The notes under the pieces: model-generated
What the model saw: the letters and a program-made list of their open reading frames with translations, nothing else
What the model was told of the DNA's origin: nothing
Databases searched by the model: none
DNA from: Pseudomonadota bacterium
GTDB taxonomy: Bacteria; Pseudomonadota; Alphaproteobacteria; Rhodobacterales; Rhodobacteraceae
DNA: 64,000 nt
Reading direction: 5' to 3'
Assembly: GCA_963205235.1 (NCBI GenBank)
Contig: CAUJIP010000102.1
Location: 1 to 64,000 of the forward strand
Translations under genes and position numbers: made by a program
In this document: positions 23,710-32,848 of the stretch, one piece after another
Layout: every line of letters begins with the position of its first letter
Position numbering within the stretch: position 1 is the first letter of the stretch

Positions 23710-25056
23710 ATGACACAGGAAACCTCAATCGGCACCCACGCGCGCGAGACGCTGCGGCTGGGCATCCCGCTTATCGGGTCGTCGCTGGCGCAGATGGCGC
23801 TGCATGTGACCGATACGGTCATGGTCGGCTGGTATGGCGTGGTGCCGCTAGCGGCGGTGGTCCTGGGGGCTTCCAGCTTTTTCATCGTCTTTGTCGTGGG
23901 ATCGGGCTTTGCCAAGGCAGTGATGCCGATGGTTGCCGCGGCGCTGGGCCAGAACGACGAAGCGCAGGTCCGGCGGGATACGCGGATGGCGATGTGGCTG
24001 TCGATTGCCTATGGGATCGTGGTCTTTCCGATCTTCTGGTGGTCAGAGCCGATCCTGCTTGCCCTGGGGCAAAAGGTCGAGGTGGCCGAGATTTCCCAGT
24101 CATATCTGCGGATTGCCGGGTTTGGGATGGTGCCTGCGCTGGTGGTGACGGTGCTGCAAAGCTATCTGTCGGCCTTGCACCGGACGCAGGTCGTGTTGTG
24201 GGTCACGCTGGCCTCGGTCGGGTTGAACATCGCGGTCAACTGGGCGCTGATCTTCGGCAACTGGGGCTTCCCCGAGCTTGGCGCGCGGGGGGCGGCAGTC
24301 GCGACGATCTTTTCGCAAGGGCTGACGTTGCTGGTGTTGGCGCTTTATGCGGGGCTCTTGCCCGAGCTGAAGCGGTTTCGCCTGTTCCAGCGGTTTTGGC
24401 GGCCGGATTGGCACGCCTTGCGGCAGGTGTTCAATCTGGGCATGCCGATCGGGATGACCGGGCTGGCGGAAGGCGGGTTGTTCCAGGCTTCGGCGTTGAT
24501 GATGGGCTGGATCGGCACGGTGGAACTGGCGGCGCATGGCATCGCGATTGAAGTGACTGCGCTGACCTTCATGATGTATCTGGGCTTTTCCAGTGCCGCG
24601 ACGATCCGCGTGGCCCGGTTCGACGGGCAAGGCGACCGACTGGCGCTGCGCCGGGCAGCCAAGGTTGCAACGGTGCTGACCTTGGTGGTAGCGCTGGTGT
24701 CGATCCTGTTGTTGTTGGCGCTGCCGAGGCAGATCGTGACGCTGTTTGTCGATCCGACAAAACCGGAAAGCCCGGCAATCCTGGCCTATGGGTCGACCCT
24801 GCTTGCCGTGGCGGCGCTGTTCCAGCTTGCCGACGGAGTTCAGGTCATGGCCTTGGGGTTTCTGCGCGGCGTGCGCGATACCAAGGTGCCGATGGTGCTG
24901 GCGGCGGTCAGCTATTGGCTGATCGGCATTCCCTCAAGCTATCTTCTGGCGTTTCACTTCGGGTTTGGCGGGGTGGGGCTGTGGCTGGGCCTGGTCATCG
25001 GGCTTGCCTGCGCGTCTGCCAGCCTGATGTGGCGGTTCTGGCGGCTGGTGCGTTAA
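23710..25056 (+). CDS. MATE-family multidrug efflux protein
   Basis: The 448-residue protein has twelve predicted membrane segments in two related halves and starts with LGIPLIGSSLAQMALHVTDTVMVGWYG, the typical MatE N-terminus. MATE pumps export cationic drugs using sodium or protons; sequence alone does not give the substrate. It converges on the capsule gene and overlaps its stop by 4 bp. Confidence 0.9.
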   Translation: MTQETSIGTHARETLRLGIPLIGSSLAQMALHVTDTVMVGWYGVVPLAAVVLGASSFFIVFVVGSGFAKAVMPMVAAALGQNDEAQVRRDTRMAMWLSIAYGIVVFPIFWWSEPILLALGQKVEVAEISQSYLRIAGFGMVPALVVTVLQSYLSALHRTQVVLWVTLASVGLNIAVNWALIFGNWGFPELGARGAAVATIFSQGLTLLVLALYAGLLPELKRFRLFQRFWRPDWHALRQVFNLGMPIGMTGLAEGGLFQASALMMGWIGTVELAAHGIAIEVTALTFMMYLGFSSAATIRVARFDGQGDRLALRRAAKVATVLTLVVALVSILLLLALPRQIVTLFVDPTKPESPAILAYGSTLLAVAALFQLADGVQVMALGFLRGVRDTKVPMVLAAVSYWLIGIPSSYLLAFHFGFGGVGLWLGLVIGLACASASLMWRFWRLVR

Positions 25057-27095
25057 CGCCAAAGATGGGCAAGGCTGGCAAAGCGGCCCTGCAGCTTTGA
25101 GAGCAGGCGGTTCAGGGTTTCGGGATGCGGGATATTGCCCGATGCCAGCCGGTCAAGCGCCACTTCGGGCGGGCAGGGGCGGCGGCTGACCGGGTCCCAA
25201 TAGCGCGGATAGGTGATCAGCGCGGCGTGGGCCAGTTGGGCCAGGTCGGGCCTTGCGCTGCGCCAGCGGGGCACCGGGCCAAGGTCTTTCGTCAGCCCCC
25301 AACCTGCATAGAAGGGCGCGCCAAGGCAAGTGACAGGGATGCCGCGGATCAGTGCCTCGAACCCCAGAAGCGAGGTCATGGTCCAGACCTCTTGCACGTT
25401 GGCCAAAAGCGCAACCGGATCGGCATGCGAGGGGGTGACATCGACAAGCCCGACAAGATCGGCATGGGCGATGGCACCGGGGCGAAGTCCGGCTTCGACA
25501 TCGGGATGGGGCTTGTAGATCAGCACCGCGCCGGGGTTGGCGGCACGCACGGCGCGCAGCAAACCAAGGTTGGTGCGAACCGCGCCTGCACCCTTGCGGA
25601 TCGAGGCGTCATCTTCGACCTGACCGGGAACCAGGATGCGATGGCCTTCGGGCAAGGGCGGCAGGGTTTGGCCGGAGAGGTTGTATTTCGAAACGCCCTG
25701 CGTCTTGAGACGGTCGATCAAGGCCAAAGCGCGGGCAGTGCCTTGCGGCGACAGGGGGGTCGCGATCAGGGTGTCCAGTCTGGAAGGTCTTGAGGAATCG
25801 TAATAAATCCCCAGGTCATCGGTAACAAGGCTAAGCGGTGGCACCAGTTCGGCCCCCAGGCCACGGGACCGCAGGAAGCCGTCTTCGACACGCAGACAGG
25901 GGGCCGTGGGGGTGAAACCTTCAGGCTCGCGCCCTGCCCAGAGAAGCAGGGATTTGTCGGTCGCCTTGGCAATCCGGTCGGCCTTTTGCGGGTCATCACA
26001 GAAGTGCAGCGCCTTGGTCCGGCCAAAGAAATCCTGCAGGCGGCCGCGCTTCCATAGCCGCATTCCGGCAGCGACATGGCCCTTGCTATCCTCGCGAAAG
26101 GCGCAGGTTTCGGCCTGCAACTGGTCGATCACGGTTTCCAGATCACACAACCGGTCGCGGCAGGGATCATACCAAAGCGGGGCAAGGATCATCGCCCCGG
26201 CGAAAAGCGCCGCGGGCGTCAGGATGGTCTGGCGGCGGGGCAGAGGCTGTTCGTCCTGGGTCAGGCCCCAGCCGGCATAGAAGGGCTGGCCAAAGACATG
26301 CGGGCGATGACCGTGCAGGATCGCCTCGAATCCCAGTTGGGACGAGACTGTGAAGACCGCAGCGGCGCTGGCAAGCAGGCGGTTGGGCGAGATTGGATCG
26401 GTCAGCAGGCTGACCTGCGCATTGGTGTCGTTGGGTCCGAAATGACCGGGGCGCAGACCCATGCGGGTTTCGGGGTGGGTGCGGATCAGGATCTTCCGGT
26501 CGGGAAAGGCCGTGCGGGCCGCGGCAAGCATTGCCGGAAAACTGGCGGCCGAGGCCCCGGCATGGCGTATCGCAGCATCATCGCGGGTCTGGTCGACGAT
26601 CAAAACATAACCCGGAGCGGGTACTGGGCAGTCAGGATCAAAATTGTTGTATTTTGATAGATCAACTTCGAGAATTCTGCTGATTGCCGCTGCTGCACGA
26701 TCCAGAATGTTCGATTTTTGAACATTAGGAGACTGCAGAATCTGTTCCAGAAGCGATGGGCAAGCCGCGTTGAAGTGCATTCCGACAGGATCGACCAGCA
26801 GACCAAGCGGTGCTTCGCCGCGAAAGCGACCGGGATGGATCGACCGAAGAAAAGCGTCTTCAACCCGGATCAGCGGCAGGTGGTGGCGACGGGCGAGCGC
26901 CTCGCCGCGCCAGGCGGTCGGGCTGTGGCCCCAGACCAGAACCCCATCGCCGGGCTTCGGCAGCCCAAAGCGCAGCTCGTGTCCGGCAAGGGCCAGCATC
27001 CGGTGAAGGCGCTTGTCGCGCAAAAGCGAAAGGTTCTGATGCCACAGCCGCCGGGGTACGCTGGTCCTGATCCCCTGCCAGTCCGTGTCGGACAT
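25053..27095 (-). CDS. kpsC: Capsule polysaccharide KpsC-like Kdo transferase
   Basis: This 680-residue protein has two homologous halves. GFEAILHGHRPHVFGQPFYAGWG in the first and GFEALIRGIPVTCLGAPFYAGWG in the second are clear repeats, as are the RVEDAFLRS and RVEDGFLRS segments. This double layout fits KpsC, which builds the beta-Kdo linker on the lipid anchor of group 2 capsules. It is last in a three-gene operon; 10 bp separate it from the export gene. Confidence 0.9.
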   Translation of the reverse strand: MSDTDWQGIRTSVPRRLWHQNLSLLRDKRLHRMLALAGHELRFGLPKPGDGVLVWGHSPTAWRGEALARRHHLPLIRVEDAFLRSIHPGRFRGEAPLGLLVDPVGMHFNAACPSLLEQILQSPNVQKSNILDRAAAAISRILEVDLSKYNNFDPDCPVPAPGYVLIVDQTRDDAAIRHAGASAASFPAMLAAARTAFPDRKILIRTHPETRMGLRPGHFGPNDTNAQVSLLTDPISPNRLLASAAAVFTVSSQLGFEAILHGHRPHVFGQPFYAGWGLTQDEQPLPRRQTILTPAALFAGAMILAPLWYDPCRDRLCDLETVIDQLQAETCAFREDSKGHVAAGMRLWKRGRLQDFFGRTKALHFCDDPQKADRIAKATDKSLLLWAGREPEGFTPTAPCLRVEDGFLRSRGLGAELVPPLSLVTDDLGIYYDSSRPSRLDTLIATPLSPQGTARALALIDRLKTQGVSKYNLSGQTLPPLPEGHRILVPGQVEDDASIRKGAGAVRTNLGLLRAVRAANPGAVLIYKPHPDVEAGLRPGAIAHADLVGLVDVTPSHADPVALLANVQEVWTMTSLLGFEALIRGIPVTCLGAPFYAGWGLTKDLGPVPRWRSARPDLAQLAHAALITYPRYWDPVSRRPCPPEVALDRLASGNIPHPETLNRLLSKLQGRFASLAHLWR

Positions 27096-27105
27096 CGGCC
27101 TGCGA

Positions 27106-28248
27106 TCAGTTCACGGCTTCGGCAGTGGTGGCGATGCTGCTAGCCGCCCCGGCGCTGCCGGTGATTGCACCGATCACCTTTTGCCAGCGCACGAAGGGGG
27201 CCTCGGTGACGTAAAGCGTGTCGCCGTCCCGAATCTGGAAATCGCGCGCTTCGAAAAGGCCGGTCGGCTGGATCAGGTTGAGGACATAGACGATGCGCTG
27301 CGTGCCAACCAGATCGTTGCGGCCCAGAACGGCGCGGGCAACCTCTTCGCTTTCGTCGCGCAGGATGAAGACGCCCTTGGGGTTGGCCGACATGGTGTTC
27401 AGGCCGCCAACGGTGGCAATCGCCTCAAGCGCGGACATGGTGCCCGAGCGGAAAGGCACCAGACTTTGCGCGCCGGTCGCGCCCAAGGCCATGAAACTGC
27501 GGCTGTCTTCTTCGACCACGATCTTGTCGCCGGGGCGCAGCGCGATGTCGAGTTCGGGGTTTTCATACAGGTCCTTAAGCCAGACCTTGCCGGTTTCGCC
27601 GCCCCGGGTGACACGGACGATGGCAATATCGGGGTCAATCGTCACGCCACCCGACCGGGCCAGCATACGCGACAGGGTACGGGTCGGGGCTTCGATCGGA
27701 TAGACGCCCGCCCCGGCGGCCTGACCGGAAATCGACACGGTCGAACCAATCCCGGCGGCGCGGGCCACGGTGATCTGCGGGTCGGGGGTCTGATCTTCCA
27801 ACTGGCGGGTGATTGCGAGTCGCACGCCTTCGGGCGTTTGCCCTGCAGCCAGAATCCGACCGGCATAGGGAATGTAGATATAGCCCTGGCCATCGACCTG
27901 GACTTCGTTCAGATCAGACACGCGCTGGCCGTTGTTGCCAAGCAGCGGGTCGTCCTTGACGTTTTCAAAGACGGTGATCGACAGGGTATCACCGGCGGAA
28001 ATCATGTCCGACCCGACAATACCGGCGTTCAGGAAGGCCGAGCTGAAGCCGATTGCCGGTTTCGCCGCCGTGATTCGCGAAATTTCGGGCGTCACGGTAA
28101 CGATATTGGCATCGCCCTTCCGTTCTACCGACCCGGCCATGACTTGCCTGGTGGTTGGACCCGACCGGGGCAGACCGCAAGAGCCCACAACGGCTACGGA
28201 AGCCAAAAGCGCGATGGCCTTGGCCGACATTGGAAATTTCCGAAGCAC
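27106..28248 (-). CDS. Polysaccharide export outer-membrane lipoprotein (Wza/KpsD type)
   Basis: The 380-residue protein has a lipoprotein signal ending in VVGSC, then the Poly_export domain (ISAGDTLSITVFEN, then GYIYIPYAGRILAAGQTPEGV) and SLBB repeats (GIGSTVSISGQAAGAGVYPI and RSGTMSALEAIATVGGL). Such proteins form the outer-membrane part of the capsule export channel. The start is GTG 28248 behind a GGGGG site; ATG 28230 is the alternative. Confidence 0.9.
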   Translation of the reverse strand: MLRKFPMSAKAIALLASVAVVGSCGLPRSGPTTRQVMAGSVERKGDANIVTVTPEISRITAAKPAIGFSSAFLNAGIVGSDMISAGDTLSITVFENVKDDPLLGNNGQRVSDLNEVQVDGQGYIYIPYAGRILAAGQTPEGVRLAITRQLEDQTPDPQITVARAAGIGSTVSISGQAAGAGVYPIEAPTRTLSRMLARSGGVTIDPDIAIVRVTRGGETGKVWLKDLYENPELDIALRPGDKIVVEEDSRSFMALGATGAQSLVPFRSGTMSALEAIATVGGLNTMSANPKGVFILRDESEEVARAVLGRNDLVGTQRIVYVLNLIQPTGLFEARDFQIRDGDTLYVTEAPFVRWQKVIGAITGSAGAASSIATTAEAVN

Positions 28249-28331
28249 CAGTGTTGCCCCCTTGGGTCTTGTTCTTTTCCCGTCAAGGTAGCGAATCGAG
28301 CGTGCCTTGGCCAGAACCCCAAATTGATTTT

Positions 28332-29630
28332 TCAGGTAACAAGCCGCAACTGTTGCCGAGGTGCCGCGGTTCCGGCATACAGCGCCTCATACGGATCATG
28401 CTCGGCAAGCATAAGATCGACCACCTGGCGCAAGAGGGCGCGGCGACCGCGGGCCGAATAGAAGCCGCCGACAATCTGTGAAGTTTCAAGAAGATACTGG
28501 CGATAGCTGCGATAGGCGCGGCTGTCGGGGCGGTCGGGGGCGGCGAAGAATGCGTCAATCGGCTGGGTCGAGACGAATTCGGGCTGGGCATAAACCGCCG
28601 TGCCGAAGCAACGCAGCGGCAAGCCCCGCCACAGCGCCTGCTGCCCGGCGGTGGAATTCACGGTCACGGCGGAGCGCGCGTCATTCAAAAGCTCGGCCAG
28701 TTTGCCGCCACGCACGAAATGCACCCGACCAGTCAGGCCGTGCTGGGCGGCAAGACGGCGGATTTCGGGGGAAAGCGGGACGCGGCCGTCTTCAAGCGGG
28801 TGGGCCTTGAAGACCAGATGGTGGTGCCGCGGGGCGCCTTTGGCAAAACCCTCCATCACCAGGGCCAGGAATTCGGTCATGCTGGCAAAAGGCGAATGGT
28901 CGCGGAAGCTGGCGTCATGTTCCAGTTGCAGGATCGCCAGATGATAGGGAAACCCACCGCGCCTGATCCTGCGGGTGGCAAGCCGCCGTTCAAGCCGATG
29001 GATCGGCATCAGAAGAAAGCGCTTGAGGTAAAGCACGAATTCCTGCCCCACGGTCAGCGACCGGTGCGGGCGGAAATTGCGATAGACCCGCAGGCCCAGG
29101 GCGACGCAGCCGTGATAGAGCGCACCCCAGAACATGTGCTGGCGCATGTCGCCCCAGGTCGCGGGCGTGTCTGGCAGGTCCTGATCGATACGGGCCAGCG
29201 CCGCCTGCATTTCCGGCAGGGTCATGGTCATCAGACGCGAATTGCCGTTCGACCCGCCGCGTTCGTAGGTGACCCAATAGGGCCGCAGATAGCCTTCCTC
29301 GAACACATGCACGGTGATGCCGCGCGCCTTGGCCAAAGCGGCGGCTTGGGCATGGATCGGGCGGGTGTCACCGTAAAGCACAAGGTCGGTGATCTGATGC
29401 TGGGTGAAAAGCTGGTCGCAGGTATCGGGCCAGCGGTCGTGGCTGCCCTTGAACGGGATATAGCCGGGTACGGGCCAGAAGATCCGGTCGCCCAGGTTGA
29501 AGCCGACGCGCCAAACTTCGGCCCCGGCGGCGCGCAGCAGTTTGCCCAGCCGGTGGAACCATGGCCCGTGCGGACCCTGCAGGAACAGGAAGCGACGGTC
29601 GGCTGAGGGGGGCGTCGGGATCACGCGCAT
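28332..29630 (-). CDS. kpsS: Capsule polysaccharide KpsS-like Kdo transferase
   Basis: The 432-residue protein starts with RFLFLQGPHGPWFHRLGKLL and contains GDTRPIHAQAA, VFEEGYLRPYWVTYE and FKAHPLEDGR, all typical of KpsS, which adds the first Kdo residues to phosphatidylglycerol in capsule assembly. First gene of the kpsS-export-kpsC set. The inner-membrane ABC part (KpsMT) is not in the window. Confidence 0.9.
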   Translation of the reverse strand: MRVIPTPPSADRRFLFLQGPHGPWFHRLGKLLRAAGAEVWRVGFNLGDRIFWPVPGYIPFKGSHDRWPDTCDQLFTQHQITDLVLYGDTRPIHAQAAALAKARGITVHVFEEGYLRPYWVTYERGGSNGNSRLMTMTLPEMQAALARIDQDLPDTPATWGDMRQHMFWGALYHGCVALGLRVYRNFRPHRSLTVGQEFVLYLKRFLLMPIHRLERRLATRRIRRGGFPYHLAILQLEHDASFRDHSPFASMTEFLALVMEGFAKGAPRHHHLVFKAHPLEDGRVPLSPEIRRLAAQHGLTGRVHFVRGGKLAELLNDARSAVTVNSTAGQQALWRGLPLRCFGTAVYAQPEFVSTQPIDAFFAAPDRPDSRAYRSYRQYLLETSQIVGGFYSARGRRALLRQVVDLMLAEHDPYEALYAGTAAPRQQLRLVT

Positions 29631-29778
29631 CGGTCCTGCGGCAAGGCGGCACTGTCTGTCCTAGGCCCGAACTATAGCCGAATTCGTGAGAAAGCATGAA
29701 GAGATAAAGGCGATGATGCCGCCGGACTTGCGTGACGGCACTGCCGGGGCTAGGTCGAAGGAAAAGAGGGGGCTGGCC

Positions 29779-30375
29779 ATGTTCACCGGAATTGTCACCG
29801 ATATCGGACGGATCATCGAGACCGAGTTGCAGGGCGACCTTCGCGCCCGGGTCGCAACCCGCTATGACGTGGCGCGGATCGACATCGGGGCCTCGATCGC
29901 CTGCGATGGCGTCTGCCTGACTGTGGTGGCGCTGGGAAGCGCGCCGGAAAACTGGTTCGACGTGCAGATTTCGGCGGAGACCCTGTCGAAAACCAATCTG
30001 AGTGGCTGGGGCCTTGGCAAACGGGTGAACCTGGAACGCGCGCTGAAGGTCGGGGATGAGTTGGGCGGGCATATCGTTTCGGGCCATGTCGACGGCTTGG
30101 CCGAGGTGGTGTCGGTGCGGAGCGAGGGGGGGTCGGTCCGCGTGACTTTCCGTGCGCCGGACGCCTTGGCCCGGTTCATCGCGCCGAAAGGGTCGGTGGC
30201 GTTGAACGGGACGTCTTTGACAGTGAACGAGGTTGCCGGTGCGGAGTTCGGGGTCAACCTGATCCCGCACACTCAGGAAGTGACGACCTGGGGCGAGGTC
30301 AAGGTCGGGGACCGGGTGAACCTGGAGGTCGACACGATGGCCCGCTATGTGGCGCGGCTGCGGGAGTATGACTGA
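29779..30375 (+). CDS. ribE: Riboflavin synthase, alpha chain
   Basis: The 198-residue protein has two lumazine-binding repeats: MFTGIVTDIG with ACDGVCLTV, and GHIVSGHVDG with LNGTSLTVNEV. It makes riboflavin from two lumazines. ATG 29779 was chosen because MFTGIV is the invariant N-terminus. It is not beside ribB-ribH (38.6-40.2 kb). No FMN riboswitch was found upstream. Confidence 0.95.
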   Translation: MFTGIVTDIGRIIETELQGDLRARVATRYDVARIDIGASIACDGVCLTVVALGSAPENWFDVQISAETLSKTNLSGWGLGKRVNLERALKVGDELGGHIVSGHVDGLAEVVSVRSEGGSVRVTFRAPDALARFIAPKGSVALNGTSLTVNEVAGAEFGVNLIPHTQEVTTWGEVKVGDRVNLEVDTMARYVARLREYD

Positions 30376-30459
30376 GGGCGGGCATGGAGCTTCGGGCCCA
30401 AGAATGAGTATTTGTGCCAAGAGGAAGCACAATCTGAGTCAAATGCTGCGGAGTTTCGG

Positions 30460-31014
30460 ATGGGCGGGATCGGGCATAACGGCGGGCCGTCGATGGAGGG
30501 CGGGGTGAGCTGGCGGAAGCACTGCTGGGCCTCGGCGCGGGAGAGGTTGTTGCCGGTCTTGCCGGTGGAGGTGGTGCGACTTCGGGTGAAGCGGGCCAAG
30601 GCGCTGGGGCTGGACTACAAGACCTATGCCGGGGTGCGGGCGGCCACGGGGCATGACGTGGTGGCGTTCCTGTTCTCAAGCAATGCCTTGCGGGTGTCAC
30701 TGGTGCGGCCTGCAATGCCAGAGGACCGCGCGGCGAAACTTGCGGTGGTTCAGTGCGGACGGCTGGCTTTGGCCGTGCAGCCGTTGACGCCGGGGATGGT
30801 GGAGATGGCCAATCCGGTGCTGGATGGGGCCTGGCCCGCGCCCTATGCGCTGGCGGGGTTCGGCGAGATGCGGGAGCGGGTGCGGGCCGCCTTGGGGCGC
30901 GTGCCCTCGGATCAGGTGATCCTGGTGGGCGACCTCGGGCTGGAGCGCGACTGGTGCGCAGCGGGACGGCTGGCGGGGTATCTGCCGGCGGAGCGGTACT
31001 TCGGTATACGTTAA
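30460..31014 (+). CDS. Conserved hypothetical protein with IGHNGGP motif
   Basis: This 184-residue protein starts MGGIGHNGGPSMEGG and continues with a basic, helical part (VVRLRVKRAKALGLDYKTYAGVRAATGHDVVAFLFS). The N-terminal motif recurs in small alphaproteobacterial proteins, but I know no function. An in-frame GTG at 30412 would add 16 residues. It has core-like codon use and follows ribE by about 85 bp. Confidence 0.6.
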   Translation: MGGIGHNGGPSMEGGVSWRKHCWASARERLLPVLPVEVVRLRVKRAKALGLDYKTYAGVRAATGHDVVAFLFSSNALRVSLVRPAMPEDRAAKLAVVQCGRLALAVQPLTPGMVEMANPVLDGAWPAPYALAGFGEMRERVRAALGRVPSDQVILVGDLGLERDWCAAGRLAGYLPAERYFGIR

Positions 31015-31031
31015 TCGGAAGGGATGGGCCG

Positions 31032-31277
31032 ATGCCTTCAGTCGAGTGCATTTGCGGCAATCGTTTGGACTTTGGGGCAATTCCTAACCCAATTGAATGG
31101 CTGATCATTTCGGATAGTCGCTTAGACGAACTTGGCGATCCAATCGAAACTGAGCGCTTCTATCGAGAATTTATCAGCGTTCTGAAATGCCCAAGCTGCG
31201 CGCGTCTCGCAGCCTTTTGGGATGGCTTTTCTGAAGCTCCCACCTTTTATGAACCGGTTGATCGTCGTCCAAAATGA
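31032..31277 (+). CDS. Small protein with zinc-ribbon cysteines (81 aa)
   Basis: The frame starts MPSVECICGNRLDFGAIPNP and later has LKCPSCARLAAFWDG, giving two knuckles (C6-x-C8 and C-P-x-C) about 45 residues apart that could bind zinc. The GC is lower than in the genes on either side. It is not recognised. It ends just before a terminator shared with carD. Confidence 0.55.
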   Translation: MPSVECICGNRLDFGAIPNPIEWLIISDSRLDELGDPIETERFYREFISVLKCPSCARLAAFWDGFSEAPTFYEPVDRRPK

Positions 31278-31281
31278 AAAC

Positions 31282-31306
31282 CGGCGGCCCCTTCGGACCG
31301 CCGTTT
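31282..31306. terminator. Bidirectional terminator between small zinc protein and carD
   Basis: CGGCGG and CCGCCG (31282-31287/31298-31303) with an inner CC/GG and a CTTC loop form a stem flanked by AAAA on the left and TTT on the right. It fits termination in both directions. Confidence 0.7.
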
Positions 31307-31327
31307 CCTGGTCATTAGACCGTCAGA

Positions 31328-31837
31328 TCAGGCCGCGCGGCCGACCAGAACCGAGTCGACTTGCTTCGCGGCACCCGCCTCGTCCACGCCCGAGACGGCG
31401 GCGACTTCGCGGGTCAGGCGTTCCAAGGCGGCTTCGTAAAGCTGACGTTCGGAGTAGGACTGTTCGCGCTGGTCGTCGGTGCGGTGCAGGTCGCGGACGA
31501 CCTCGGCAATCGACAGAAGGTCGCCGGAGTTGATCTTCTGTTCATATTCCTGGGCGCGGCGCGACCACATCGCGCGCTTGACCTTGGCCTTGCCCTTCAG
31601 CGTGTCCAGCGCCTTGGTGACCACATCGGGGGCCGAAAGGGCGCGCATGCCGATGTCCAGCGCCTTGTGGGTGGGGACGCGCAGGGTCATCTTGTCCTTT
31701 TCGAAGGAGATGACGAAAAGCTCCAGCTGAATCCCGGCGATCTGCTGTTCTTCGATCGAGATGATCTTGCCGACGCCATGCGCCGGGTAGACCACGAAAT
31801 CGTTCGGACGGAATTCAGGCTTCTTCGACTTGGTCAT
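31328..31837 (-). CDS. carD: CarD/CdnL-family RNA polymerase-binding regulator
   Basis: The 169-residue protein starts with the RNA polymerase-interacting domain (FVVYPAHGVGKIISIEE, then RVPTHKALDIGMRAL) and a helical DNA-binding part (KAKVKRAMWSRRAQEYEQKINSGD). CarD stabilises open promoter complexes, notably at rRNA and other weak promoters in alphaproteobacteria. It is a single gene with its own terminator. Confidence 0.93.
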   Translation of the reverse strand: MTKSKKPEFRPNDFVVYPAHGVGKIISIEEQQIAGIQLELFVISFEKDKMTLRVPTHKALDIGMRALSAPDVVTKALDTLKGKAKVKRAMWSRRAQEYEQKINSGDLLSIAEVVRDLHRTDDQREQSYSERQLYEAALERLTREVAAVSGVDEAGAAKQVDSVLVGRAA

Positions 31838-32134
31838 TCAGTTCTTCCCCACGTTGCCCAAACAGGTCCATCGCCCCGCAACAAAACTCCCGCGCCCTGA
31901 CCCCCCGGTCAGGCGTGTGGAGCTGGTTTGTCACGAAAAATGTGGGCCCAGGTTTTTGGTCCAGGCCTTGTGTCTGACGTCCATGCTTGTTTGTAAACAA
32001 ATCATAACACAAATCGCGGGTGATTCCAACACACGCAAATCCGCAGGACTTTGGCGCAAGCACCTGAAATCAAAGGCTTTAGTGACTCATGCCCGATTCG
32101 CAGCGCGGATCTGCGGCGAATCGGTTGCGCGGGA
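31838..32134. other. Gap between fdxA and carD with AT-rich palindrome
   Basis: No gene is supported in these 297 bp. TTGTTT-GT-AAACAA (31987-32000) is a 14-bp palindrome in an AT-rich block that probably holds the carD promoter. CCGATTCGC (32093-32101) and GCGAATCGG (32116-32124) form a stem past fdxA that may end its transcript, without a U-run. Confidence 0.45.
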
Positions 32135-32473
32135 TCAGCCGCCAGTGCCGGGGGCTTCGGAGAAGTATTTCTCGCGCTTGCCCTTTTCGCCGTCACGTTC
32201 CTCATACCCCGGCAGCGGGTCTTTCTTGGTGACGATCACCGGCCATTCAACGGCGTATTTCCGGTTGAAGGTCACCCATTCCTCCATGTCCGGCTCGGTA
32301 TCCGGGCGGATCGCGTCGGCCGGGCATTCGGGTTCGCAGACGCCACAGTCGATGCATTCATCCGGGTGGATGACAAGCATGTTCTCGCCTTCATAGAAGC
32401 AGTCGACCGGGCATACTTCGACGCAGTCGGTATATTTGCAGGCGATGCAGTTATCGATGACGACATAAGTCAT
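32135..32473 (-). CDS. fdxA: 7Fe ferredoxin FdxA
   Basis: The 112-residue protein has the two cluster motifs of seven-iron ferredoxins: C9-x2... [15 protein letters not shown] for the 3Fe-4S/4Fe-4S N-terminal set and [16 protein letters not shown] for the second. The long C-terminal tail ([18 protein letters not shown]) is typical of alphaproteobacterial FdxA. It carries electrons in the cytoplasm; its partner is not given by context. Confidence 0.95.
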   Translation of the reverse strand: MTYVVIDNCIACKYTDCVEVCPVDCFYEGENMLVIHPDECIDCGVCEPECPADAIRPDTEPDMEEWVTFNRKYAVEWPVIVTKKDPLPGYEERDGEKGKREKYFSEAPGTGG

Positions 32474-32524
32474 GGGCGGGCCCCGAAGCGGATCGTTTGA
32501 TGCCAGTTAGGCCATGCAGCCGGA

Positions 32525-32845
32525 TCATTCAAGCGGGTCTGCGCCGTCCTGAGGGTCAAGATCGACATAGAGAGCCTGCGCTTCGGTCGCGGGGCCACGG
32601 CGCAGGCCAAGCGCCAGCACACGGACAAGGCGGATGCGTGTGCCTTGCGGGAAGGTCAGCACGTCGCCCGCGCTGATGTCGCGGCCCGGCTTGGTGGTAC
32701 GCTGGCCGTTGACGCGGACTGAACCGGCCTCGATCAGCTCGGCGGCAAGGCTGCGGCCCTTGAAGAACCGCGCCTGCCAGAGCCATTTGTCCAGCCGAAG
32801 TTTCGGCGTTGCCGCAGGGTTTGCCTTGCCCGAGGGCCCGGACAA
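32525..32845 (-). CDS. S4-domain RNA-binding protein (Hsp15-like)
   Basis: The 106-residue protein has an S4 domain (RLDKWLWQARFFKGRSLAAELI, then GSVRVNGQRTTKPGRDI) as in heat-shock protein 15, which binds stalled 50S subunits carrying nascent chains. The TTG start at 32845 follows the helicase stop by 3 bp, so the two are coupled. Confidence 0.85.
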   Translation of the reverse strand: MSGPSGKANPAATPKLRLDKWLWQARFFKGRSLAAELIEAGSVRVNGQRTTKPGRDISAGDVLTFPQGTRIRLVRVLALGLRRGPATEAQALYVDLDPQDGADPLE

Positions 32846-32848
32846 TCC

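Noticed and set aside
29640-29778. FMN riboswitch before ribE
   Set aside because: No RFN element core could be recognised; the gap is mainly the divergent promoter region with kpsS.
30753-31031. Upstream extension of the small zinc protein
   Set aside because: The frame overlaps the preceding gene, which has better coding signs, and an ATG with normal context starts at 31032.
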